From contig JARBAK010000001.1 of NCBI GenBank assembly GCA_034472185.1, positions 682,001 to 746,000 of the forward strand: a stretch of 64,000 nt of DNA. The letters are read 5' to 3'. The translations under genes and the position numbers were made by a program. This document shows positions 36,182 to 43,806 of this stretch, in pieces. The notes under the pieces were generated by a model. The model did not search any database. It saw only the letters and a list, made by a program, of their open reading frames with translations, and was not told the DNA's origin. The first letter of the stretch is position 1. The number at the start of each line of letters is the position of its first letter. The stretch is from JARBAK01 sp034472185. GTDB lineage: Bacteria > Pseudomonadota > Alphaproteobacteria > Rickettsiales > Midichloriaceae.

Positions 36182-36772
36182 ATGGCTAATAAAAGTATAG
36201 AAGATCCACAAGTTTTTATGGATGTTATTGCGTCTAAACTTGAGGAGAAGATGAGTAATTCTCTCGTTTCTCTTAAACATCATTTATCTGGGTTGAGGAC
36301 GGGTAGGGCGTCAGTATCGCTACTAGAACCTGTGAGGATAGAAGCGCATGGAGTTATGCTACCGCTTAACCAGGTCGCAACTGTTAGTGCGCCAGAGGCC
36401 AGGATGTTGGTTATACAAGTTTGGGAAAAGGGATTAGTGAAGAGTGTCGAGAAAGCTGTCCTTGATTCAGGATTGGGTTTAAATCCCGTTACAGAAGGAC
36501 AAGTAGTGCGTATTCATATACCTAATCTGAGCGAAGAGAGAAGGAGGGAACTAGTGAAAAAAGCTCATGAGTATTGTGAGGATGCTAAGGTTTCTATAAG
36601 GAATACGCGGCGTGAAGCTAATGAGAGTATCAAGGAGTTAGGAAAAGAGAAAAAGTTATCAGAGGATATTTTGAAAGTTCGTAATGCGGAAGTGCAGAAA
36701 GCAACAGATCTTTATATCCATAAGATAGATCAGTTACTTGTTGAGAGAACAAAAGAGCTTATGATTGTCTAG
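36182..36772 (+). CDS. frr: Ribosome recycling factor
   Basis: RRF splits post-termination ribosomes with EF-G. The frame is open to a TTG at 36122, but the ATG at 36182 (ANKSIEDPQVFMDVIAS) is the better start and gives 196 residues. The diagnostic helices are present: LSGLRTGRASVSLLEPV, VMLPLNQVATVSAPEARML, LNPVTEGQVVRIHIPNLSEE, RRRELVKKAHEYCEDAKVSI and the RNTRRE block. In most genomes frr follows pyrH; here it follows two tRNA genes, and pyrH is not in the window. Confidence 0.96.
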   Translation: MANKSIEDPQVFMDVIASKLEEKMSNSLVSLKHHLSGLRTGRASVSLLEPVRIEAHGVMLPLNQVATVSAPEARMLVIQVWEKGLVKSVEKAVLDSGLGLNPVTEGQVVRIHIPNLSEERRRELVKKAHEYCEDAKVSIRNTRREANESIKELGKEKKLSEDILKVRNAEVQKATDLYIHKIDQLLVERTKELMIV

Positions 36773-36912
36773 GAGGCTTAGCGGCGAGCTATACGATAAA
36801 GGTAGAGGGATAAAATTTTTGATACAAGGGTGAGGTTGCATGCAACAACGTTACGTTATTGCATATAATATATAGTATAATGCTTTACACGCCTATTTGC
36901 TTCTTTCAATTT

Positions 36913-38220
36913 TTATCTGAATCGAATTTTATTATGCAACTTGAGAACGCCAATTAGATTTAATATCATCAAACAACCTCCGGATGCTGTCATAATAAGA
37001 ATAACTGTTTCTTGTGAAAAAAAAGCAAAGATAGGCAAAATCATACTCGCATATGCTATGTACAGCTTTTTACCGAATTTTCTGTTTAAAAATTTGGCAC
37101 ACTTTTGACCTACAACTAGGTATCCCGCGACTGTTGTAAATCCCGCTATGAAAAACAGTACTACTATATATATATCTGTAAACGGTATATAAGAGGCTAG
37201 CGCTTTTGCTACATATTGGGATGGTTTCAAATCTGCAGTCCATACATTTGTAAGGAGTACAATTAACACACTAATTGTGCATATAAGAACATCAGATACG
37301 ACTGTAAAGACAGCAATCTTGGCTTGTTTTTCAGGATAAGTAGTACGAGTTTCGCTTTGTGTGATAGAGTCATAGCCTATTCCTATATCTGCTGAATACA
37401 CACTTCTAGAAGCTCCTTGTTGTGCTGTTAATAGCATTCCTCCCGCTAAACCACTGCCAGCAGGAGTGAATCCTTTAAAAGCTGAAGAAAAGATTTCTAT
37501 TATTATGCTGAGCATATCGGAACTGTGATCTACTATAATATATAACCCTATACATATATAAGAGAGCATTAATGGGGGTATAAGTACGGTACATAATTTG
37601 CTTAACCTCTTTACTCCCCCTACTGCGCTTATAAGAAGTAGGATTAGTACTACTGCGACTACCGCAAATTTATTAATATTGAGGATATCTGAGATAGTAT
37701 CTGCAATTATTGTAAATTGTGAAACTTCTACTCCATAGATACATAACAGTATACAGCTTATTATGGCTAATACCTTACCAGATTTAGGAAACGCTTCTTG
37801 TAAATAATACATTGGGCCTCCGTCATAGTTACCCTCTGGAGTTTTAACCCTATAAGTAATTCCTAGGAATACTTCCGAGTACTTTACTATCATTCCAAGA
37901 AAGCTTGTCACCCATAGCCAAAATAAACTTCCTGGTCCTCCGATACTTAACATGGTTACAACTGTGACGATATTACCTAAACCTATCATTCCTCCTACTG
38001 AAGTGAAATATAACATCAGCGGATGTACGCCAGATGCATTTTCTAAATTCTTTGCAGAAGCAGCAAGCAAATCGCACACGTGTTTACGTGGATGACATAA
38101 CACACAAAATTGGAAAAATTTAGACTTTAATGTAAGGAATATGCCAATTAGCAGTACTACAAAAAAGCCAATGCGCCATATAAAGGCATCGAATAAAGAG
38201 AGGATATCAAAAACTTGCAT
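36913..38220 (-). CDS. Sodium:alanine symporter family (AGCS) transporter
   Basis: An inner membrane amino-acid carrier of 435 residues with about ten membrane segments. Family marks include GGMIGLGNIVTVVTMLSIGGPGS, GGPMYYLQ and the GEAx-like GITYRV region. AGCS proteins import alanine or glycine with Na+. Such uptake fits an intracellular or mucosal bacterium that takes amino acids from the host; D-alanine/alanine supply would also serve peptidoglycan. The 171 bases upstream carry alternative hairpins (38294-38347), which may regulate it. Substrate is not decided by sequence. Confidence 0.9.
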   Translation of the reverse strand: MQVFDILSLFDAFIWRIGFFVVLLIGIFLTLKSKFFQFCVLCHPRKHVCDLLAASAKNLENASGVHPLMLYFTSVGGMIGLGNIVTVVTMLSIGGPGSLFWLWVTSFLGMIVKYSEVFLGITYRVKTPEGNYDGGPMYYLQEAFPKSGKVLAIISCILLCIYGVEVSQFTIIADTISDILNINKFAVVAVVLILLLISAVGGVKRLSKLCTVLIPPLMLSYICIGLYIIVDHSSDMLSIIIEIFSSAFKGFTPAGSGLAGGMLLTAQQGASRSVYSADIGIGYDSITQSETRTTYPEKQAKIAVFTVVSDVLICTISVLIVLLTNVWTADLKPSQYVAKALASYIPFTDIYIVVLFFIAGFTTVAGYLVVGQKCAKFLNRKFGKKLYIAYASMILPIFAFFSQETVILIMTASGGCLMILNLIGVLKLHNKIRFR

Positions 38221-38293
38221 TTAGTTCTAACTTGCAATCGTAAAATCTCCCGACTATGTGTGAGAATTTTTTCTATATAAAGCAAATATATAA

Positions 38294-38347
38294 ATATTAC
38301 GATATAATACTTTAGGGGGTACGATATTAAATCGTAATATTGTACCC
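38294..38347 (-). promoter_or_regulatory. Candidate leader with two mutually exclusive hairpins upstream of the symporter gene
   Basis: Segment 38317-38328 (GGGTACGATATT) pairs with 38336-38347 (AATATTGTACCC), 12 bp with one wobble and a 7-base loop. Segment 38294-38303 (ATATTACGAT) pairs perfectly with 38331-38340 (ATCGTAATAT). The pairs share bases 38336-38340, so only one hairpin can form. On the minus strand the second one is followed by a U-rich stretch before the symporter start at 38220. This could be an attenuator, or the terminator of the upstream gene. The ligand is unknown. Confidence 0.35.
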
Positions 38348-38391
38348 ATTTCATTACTCAACAAAAGATTGTACTATTTATGGTGCAGCAC

Positions 38392-39378
38392 TTAAAAAGA
38401 GGTTATATTATCCAGGGATATGTTATTATATATATCTATTAGAGTTTCGACATCCCATCCAATAGATTCAGCATATTCTTTTATGACATCCTCTTTAGGA
38501 AGATTGGATATGTTTTCTGGAAAGTGATTTGAATCTGCTATTTGAGTGATATTATGTGGCAGTTCATCACTTTGTTTTATATCAATAGAAGGCTTATTAT
38601 TATATGAGGATATCATGTTCAATATGATTGGTAATGTTAATATTCCGCCTACTACTAATGCCATCTCAGGCATCATTGTCATTGCAGCATATCCTAACGC
38701 TGCAGTACCTATGCCAGCAGCTGCTGCTATATATATATGATAATCAGAGGACAACCCATATTGTTCATGTATAGATTCGACTGTGTTATATACTAGAAAT
38801 CCAGAATTTATAACTATCGATAAAGTGTTGCCTCTTAATAAAGTAAATAAATCGAGCATCTTAGCTGGATCGATACCTATTTTTGAAACAGCGGTATCAA
38901 CAATTAAATTAGATGCAAAACTATAGCAAATTTTAGAAGATATGCCGTCTCTTAGTACTGCTTCTATAGTTTCTATAGTCGTTATTTGTCCGAACTTTAT
39001 CGAAGATACGTTTGCAAACATGGTATATAATCCACCATTTATTATGCCATAACCTAGTTCTAATTTTATAGAGGTAGAGGAAGATGAAAATATAAGGGCA
39101 TTGACGATATATTTTATTCCTCCAGCAAGCGCGCCAATAGCCGGTTTATTAATTATTTCCTGCGCATCGTTGAATAATACATACTCTTTGACTATACGTT
39201 CCGCAAATTGAGCAGTGAGACTTCCAGCTATTCTGGAGAGTATATATCTTGGGTCAATATCTGTTGGCTGCCTCAACATAAGTTTTTCTAATGTAGAAGC
39301 TGCAATACATATGCCTGCATACTTAAGACTATTAAGAAGGAAATTTGGCATTGAAGTATAGAGATTAGTATTATTCAC
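38392..39378 (-). CDS. Unknown membrane-associated protein, 328 residues
   Basis: No recognised family. The protein has several moderately hydrophobic helices (AGICIAASTLEK, AIGALAGGIKYIVNALIF, IYIAAAAGIGTAALGYAAM and VVGGILTLPIILNMI) and a polar, acidic C-terminal tail of about 60 residues. No signal peptide is obvious. Such a pattern, glycine/alanine-rich helices plus an acidic soluble tail, is seen in membrane-inserting effectors of intracellular bacteria, but this is only analogy. It is flanked by AT-rich spacers and lies between the symporter and hflC genes. Confidence 0.6.
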   Translation of the reverse strand: MNNTNLYTSMPNFLLNSLKYAGICIAASTLEKLMLRQPTDIDPRYILSRIAGSLTAQFAERIVKEYVLFNDAQEIINKPAIGALAGGIKYIVNALIFSSSSTSIKLELGYGIINGGLYTMFANVSSIKFGQITTIETIEAVLRDGISSKICYSFASNLIVDTAVSKIGIDPAKMLDLFTLLRGNTLSIVINSGFLVYNTVESIHEQYGLSSDYHIYIAAAAGIGTAALGYAAMTMMPEMALVVGGILTLPIILNMISSYNNKPSIDIKQSDELPHNITQIADSNHFPENISNLPKEDVIKEYAESIGWDVETLIDIYNNISLDNITSF

Positions 39379-39577
39379 AAAGAGCTCATGGTGTTATAAA
39401 TTAACAAAACTCGAGTAAAATACATTTAAAAATTCATTTTTCAACTGATTTATTTAATAACTAAACTAATAGTTACTTATTAAATTTTAGAGATAAATTC
39501 TTATTTATACAAAGATATGCTTTGAAAAACAGCGGTAAATACGCATTCAAAGTTACTATGAGCAATCTTAAAAATTT

Positions 39578-39599
39578 AAACAACGTTTGAACATTGTTT
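39578..39599 (-). terminator. Possible intrinsic terminator of hflC
   Basis: On the minus strand AAACAATGTT and AACGTTGTTT form a 10-bp stem with one mismatch and a 2-base loop, followed by AAATTTTT. It lies 72 bases after the hflC stop in an AT-rich, gene-free spacer of 292 bases. Confidence 0.4.
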
Positions 39600-39670
39600 T
39601 TTGCCTTTTACTATAATCTTTAACAGATATACGCTAACAGCAAGATCCTCTCTGATAAATTTGTTGAAGA

Positions 39671-40567
39671 TCAGTGCTTAATATGAGAGCCATCACCTAT
39701 AATATACTTTAAGAAATCATTATGCGGAGCTGTTAAAATAAACATAGAAGAATTATCTTTAAAAGCTATTTTGTAAGCTTCCATAGATTTGTAAAAAGAA
39801 AAAAATCCCGGATCTTTATTAAAAGCTTCGGCGAATATTCTAGCAGCTTCGGCCTCTCCCTCTCCTTTTAATATACTTGATTGTTGTTCTGCTTCTGCGA
39901 GTAGAATGGTTTGTTCTTTGTCTGCTTCTGCCGTAATAATACGAGCTTTTTCAGCACCAGAAGCACGAATTTCCATAGCTTCTTTCTCTCTATCTGTTTG
40001 CATTCTTGCATATACAGCACTTTGTGTTTTGGTAGGAAGATTTAGAGTGACAATTCGAACATCAATTATTTCCACACCGAACCCTTTAGTCTGTTCTCTT
40101 AGTATAGTTGTAATTTTTTCTGAATATTCCCTTCTTTTACTCCCTAAAAAATCAGTAAATGGAATACTCCCTATTACTTCACGTATTGCAGATTCCATAA
40201 TTGAAACAGCTCTGCGTTGGAATATAGCATCTTTTTGTACGGTTTGATAAAATCTTAAGGAATCGGTAATCTTATACTTAGCAAAAGCACTTAATTTCAT
40301 AGTTTTTTGATCATAAGCCATAACCTCACTATTAGTTCCATACGGATCAAATATAATGTCTTTTATTTGCTTATCAAAAAAAATTACTTGCTGGATAAAG
40401 GGTACTTTAAACTTGAGTCCTGGATCAACTTCTTGCGCTACGGGTTCGCCGAATTGAAGAACTAAAGCACATTGTCTTTGGTCTAACATATATATTGAAT
40501 TAAGGGCTAAAAACAAAATAGTAGAAAGGATTACAACAAATGCTAAGCTCCCAAATGTATTCTTCAT
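39671..40567 (-). CDS. hflC: HflC, SPFH-domain modulator of the FtsH protease
   Basis: HflC and HflK form a periplasmic-facing membrane complex that regulates the protease FtsH. The 298-residue protein has an N-terminal membrane segment (LAFVVILSTILFLALNSIY), the SPFH/prohibitin domain beginning QRQCALVLQFGEPV-like, the block IIDVRIVTLNLPT, and the long alpha-helical EAEQQSSILKGEGEAEAARIF region. Length is normal. Its usual upstream partner hflK is not here; instead a truncated P-type ATPase gene ends 56 bases before hflC. Either hflK is elsewhere or HflC acts alone. Confidence 0.92.
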   Translation of the reverse strand: MKNTFGSLAFVVILSTILFLALNSIYMLDQRQCALVLQFGEPVAQEVDPGLKFKVPFIQQVIFFDKQIKDIIFDPYGTNSEVMAYDQKTMKLSAFAKYKITDSLRFYQTVQKDAIFQRRAVSIMESAIREVIGSIPFTDFLGSKRREYSEKITTILREQTKGFGVEIIDVRIVTLNLPTKTQSAVYARMQTDREKEAMEIRASGAEKARIITAEADKEQTILLAEAEQQSSILKGEGEAEAARIFAEAFNKDPGFFSFYKSMEAYKIAFKDNSSMFILTAPHNDFLKYIIGDGSHIKH

Positions 40568-40623
40568 AAAGATGCCAATGAAATTATGTTAAAACAAAGT
40601 AAAATCAAAAATTAATTATTAAA

Positions 40624-41763
40624 TTAATGTAACGGCCTTCCATCTACAGAGGTTTCTGATAATAGAGCCCCATTTTCTGATATGATAAAATGTTCATTCG
40701 AGGGTAATACTATGTGTTCTACCCGTAGCTTATTATACGTCAGTGTACCAGTTTTATCAGATGCAATCAGTGTGCAAGATCCCAATGCCTCTAAAGAGGC
40801 CATCTTTCGTATAATAACATTACGCTTAGCCATACGGCGCATGCCGATCGCTAATGCAATAGTAAGGGTTACTGGAAGACCTTCGGGAATTCCTGCGACC
40901 GCTAGGCCTATAGCGGTGAGTAATATATCTACATAATACACACCCTGTATGTAAAGAACTATGGAGGTTATTAAAACTAGCAGACCCATAAAAAGAGCTA
41001 TTTGTACAGTGAAGTACTCCATTCTGATTAGAAGGGGCGATTTTGTTTCTTCTTCTTGTGCAAGATATGCTGCGACCTTTCCCATCTCAGTATCTGAACC
41101 TATAGCGACTACTACGCCCGTTGCTCTACCGCTTGTGACAATCGTTCCAGCAAAAGCCATATTTAGTCTATCGGCTACTATTGTCTCCTCAGTGAGTATG
41201 ATATTCACGTCTTTGTATACACTGTCTGTTTCTCCTGTGAGAAGAGATTCGTCTATTTTTAAATCGCTCTCTATCTTAATCAAGCGAATATCTGCAGGTA
41301 CCCTATTACCACTCTCTAGCATAATAATATCACCTAATACTAGCTGTACAGGATTTATCTCTTGGACTATATCGTCACGTCTTACTTTAACAGAAGAAGT
41401 GGTCATTTTTTTCAATGCTAGTGCCGTGCGATTTGCAGAGTACTCCTGTGCGGTGCCAACAATAGCATTCACAAATAAAACTACAAGAATAAAAGAAGCT
41501 CCCCCGTATTGCTTGAGGCAAAGAGTGATAAATGATGCGCATAGTAAGACATAAATCAGCGGATCCGCAAACTGCCGAAAAAAAAGCGCTATAAGTGCAG
41601 GAGATTTAACATGTGGTAAAACATTTGTGCCGAACTTTTCCAATCTAGAATGCACAGCGATTGCATTTAAACCAGATCTTTTAGTTCTTAAGGCATTCAA
41701 GGAAGCATCCACGCTCTGCATATATGGCTTTTCTGCAAAGGCAATCGCTTCTAAATCCTCCAT
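40624..41763 (-). pseudogene. C-terminally truncated cation-transporting P-type ATPase
   Basis: The 379-residue product matches only the front of a P2-type (Ca/Mg) cation ATPase of about 880 residues. Present are the actuator domain (TGE in LLTGETDS, residues about 176-179), the ion site PEGLP (about 293-297), and the phosphorylation motif DKTGTLT (336-342). The protein stops about 40 residues later, so the nucleotide-binding domain, the rest of the P domain with its hinge motif, and membrane segments 5-10 are missing. The frame up to the stop is intact. It cannot hydrolyse ATP for transport, so I call it a decayed gene; hflC follows directly, suggesting a deletion. Confidence 0.85.
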
Positions 41764-41926
41764 AACAACTCTTATTCAGAAATCAATAAATCTGATACTG
41801 TTATACCTAGAAACAGGATCTACGTAATAAAACACCTGCCCTCAGTACAGAAGGCGATAGAAAGCAGTGGCTTTCTTTTATGCAAGTAATTTTTATTTTC
41901 TATGTGTTTACCATATGTATGTAGAA

Positions 41927-42526
41927 CTATACGTGTGCAGGATAAGAGGTCAATACATAGAAACCCCTTCCATTCTTCTCTTTTTTTAGTACTACAACGG
42001 CCTTTCTACATGCAGACGGAACTTCGCTACCCCTTACAACTGAAATTCCTATATCTTCATTAAAGTCAGAAACTAAACGTAAGATTGCTACTTTAGAGTC
42101 ATTAAGCCAGTGCTCAATCCTAGTGAAATTATCATTCATCACCTTGATTATTATACGATTTGTTTGCGTTACATTTGCGTAGCTACTAGCAACCTTTTGT
42201 CCTGTAATCGCTAGCAATGCTCGTAACTCGTGGCTATCTTTTCCTATGTGCTTGGTGACCGTAAAAGCACGATCTTCATGGTCTGCATCGGACTCTTTAA
42301 TACTAAACTCTTTGATGTATTTTCGAATTTCATCTGAAGAATAGGAGTGGCTCCCATGAGGACGTACACTATCGCTTTTTTCTTTCGAAATAAGCGCAGG
42401 GCCACCCTCACTATCACCGTCAACAGCAACGGCCAGTTGAATAGTACTCGCTGCTATAAACGTTGCTAAAATTCCCACTACGTACCAACAAAGTACTTGC
42501 CTTATATGATCACCAAACCCTTTCAT
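41927..42526 (-). CDS. Unknown protein with N-terminal signal or anchor, 199 residues
   Basis: No recognised family. A hydrophobic N-terminal segment (VLCWYVVGILATFIAASTIQLAVA) ends in a plausible AVA-type signal peptidase site near residue 34. The mature part is mixed charged and polar (DSEGGPALISKEKSDS, KHIGKDSHELRALLAITG), with a central helical region. Near the C-terminus are strands such as ISVVRGSEVPSACRKAVVVLKK. It is followed by two small exported proteins in the same direction, so it may belong to a cluster of lineage-specific exported proteins. Confidence 0.6.
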   Translation of the reverse strand: MKGFGDHIRQVLCWYVVGILATFIAASTIQLAVAVDGDSEGGPALISKEKSDSVRPHGSHSYSSDEIRKYIKEFSIKESDADHEDRAFTVTKHIGKDSHELRALLAITGQKVASSYANVTQTNRIIIKVMNDNFTRIEHWLNDSKVAILRLVSDFNEDIGISVVRGSEVPSACRKAVVVLKKEKNGRGFYVLTSYPAHV

Positions 42527-42556
42527 AATTACAAGATTTTATCTAAACGAGTTCAT

Positions 42557-42796
42557 TTACTTATCTTGTTTGTCTGAAGCTGCAGTATCTGTAGTTGCTG
42601 CAGTATCTGTAGTTGCTGCTGCATCATGCGCTTTTTCGCCTGTTGTAGCAGTTGTCACAACAGTTTTATCTTTGTCTGCTTCCTTTTTGGCAGCAGCATT
42701 GCCTTGGGCAATCCCCAAAGCGCTTGCTCCCATAACGGTCAGCGCTAACGCAATACTTCCACAAAGCATGCCAAGTTTACACTTTTTCATAAACAC
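42557..42796 (-). CDS. Small exported protein with Ala/Thr/Asp repeats (paralogue 1)
   Basis: A 79-residue protein. The first about 30 residues are a signal peptide (LGMLCGSIALALTVMGASALG), and the mature part is short, charged and low in complexity, with the repeated element DTAATT (TTDTAATTDTAASDK). It is clearly related to the next gene upstream at 42842: both share LCGSxALALxxMGAxALGIAQ and a lysine-aspartate stretch. No homologue is known to me. The Met at codon 3 is an alternative start. Confidence 0.7.
   Translation of the reverse strand: MFMKKCKLGMLCGSIALALTVMGASALGIAQGNAAAKKEADKDKTVVTTATTGEKAHDAAATTDTAATTDTAASDKQDK
42579..42614. repeat. Perfect tandem repeat of an 18-base unit in the small exported gene
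   Basis: GCTGCAGTATCTGTAGTT occurs twice in a row, at 42579-42596 and 42597-42614, and encodes the duplicated ATTDTA element. Copy-number change by slippage would add or remove six residues in frame. Confidence 0.85.
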
Positions 42797-42841
42797 CTAT
42801 TTTATTTATATAACACAATTTGATAATATTAAGATCAATAC

Positions 42842-43051
42842 TTAATTTTGCTTACTTGAGGTAGGCGATTCAGTATTCACAGCTGCATCCTGAGGAGCAT
42901 TTTCCTCTGTTACCACTACTGCTGCGTTCTTACTCTTATCTTTATCTGCTTTAACAGAGCTGTCTTGAGCTATACCTAATGCACCTGCACCCATTATACT
43001 CAATGCTAATGCCACACTTCCACAAAGTGTGCTTAACTTAACTTTTTCCAT
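42842..43051 (-). CDS. Small exported protein (paralogue 2)
   Basis: A 69-residue protein with the same layout as the neighbour at 42557: signal peptide (LCGSVALALSIMGAGALG), then a short acidic-lysine segment (KADKDKSKN) and a Ser/Thr/Glu-rich tail. The signal region is about 70 percent identical by eye to paralogue 1, while the mature parts have diverged and the 18-base repeat is absent. The two are separated by 45 bases and point to a tandem duplication. Function unknown; they could be small periplasmic or surface-released proteins. Confidence 0.7.
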   Translation of the reverse strand: MEKVKLSTLCGSVALALSIMGAGALGIAQDSSVKADKDKSKNAAVVVTEENAPQDAAVNTESPTSSKQN

Positions 43052-43806
43052 AACATAACCTAATTAAATAATATAAGTTATTGCTTAGACAGAAGCTTTA
43101 TCTCTTTTTTCCTAAATTGTTCCGAGCAAGCCACCAATTAAAAGCATGCCTCTCAGCATTACTTGGTTTTGATATAACTCCGAGCATATTCAGTTATGCA
43201 ATGGAGAACATTCCTTGAAACGATTCCTTGGAACGCTCAACACCAGCGAGTTTCTGATTTCTGTTCAAGCCAACTTTTTCTTCTAAATTAATTCAAAACA
43301 TTACCCCTTGTAAACTACCCCCATCGAACAGGCTCGTCTTTAGACAATAACTCTCCGATAATAGGCTGTTTCAACGAAGTACAAAACACCTTACGCCTGC
43401 TAAGAAACCGGGGTTTTTACGTACCAGCACTAGCGTGAGCGCAAAGGTGCTTATACACCGTTGAAAAAGCGTTGCAAGTAATTTTCTAAAAGATATCTTC
43501 TTTTAAACCAATCATTTTTTTTATGTGTGTAATACGCTACATGATCGTTAATTTCTTTAAAAGTCTCTACCTAGAATATCTCTTTTATAGTGCTTCGTCA
43601 ATCTAGCATTGTGCATAATAACCTATGTTCTCTAATATTATGATCTGCACTAGTATTAGAAGGTAGGAGGTGTGTTTTGTATCTTCTATTTTAAACAAAA
43701 GAACGTTTTCTTTTTATATGATCGTGGTAAAATCATTGCGCTTGTTGCATGCGCAATGCATAGGACTATGCGATATATGCGTTGCTGTTGGGTTCTTTCA
43801 AGTATT
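43052..43806. other. Long gene-free region, possible structured RNA
   Basis: About 750 bases without a credible protein gene up to the chosen mrcA start. It is noticeably richer in G+C than ordinary spacers and contains inverted segments, for example AGCAC...GTGCT around 43425-43455 and AAACC/GGTTT just before a T run near 43410. I looked for RNase P, tmRNA and signal-recognition RNA signatures and recognised none. A strong AGGAGG (43665-43670) lies near its end. Confidence 0.4.
43210..43235. repeat. Imperfect 13-base tandem repeat in the gene-free region
   Basis: ATTCCTTGAAACG (43210-43222) is followed at once by ATTCCTTGGAACG (43223-43235), 12 of 13 bases identical. The repeat is part of the unexplained region upstream of mrcA. 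Confidence 0.7.

Noticed and set aside
36835..36846. 12-base palindrome GTTGCATGCAAC after frr
   Set aside because: Perfect but isolated, with no second copy seen and no link to a regulator; may be chance.
40961..41554. Open frame of 197 codons on the plus strand
   Set aside because: It is the complement of the P-type ATPase gene, whose minus-strand protein shows clear motifs; the plus-strand product has no recognisable features.
43052..43671. tmRNA, RNase P RNA or SRP RNA gene
   Set aside because: I looked for the conserved GAGGAAAGTC of RNase P, an Ala-Ala-ending tag frame with tRNA-like ends, and the SRP apical loop; none was recognised.
43672..43806. The first 45 codons of the PBP1A frame from the GTG
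   Set aside because: They encode Cys/Phe/Met-rich residues unlike a PBP N-terminus and the GTG is only one base after the AGGAGG; a start at 43807 gives a normal membrane anchor.
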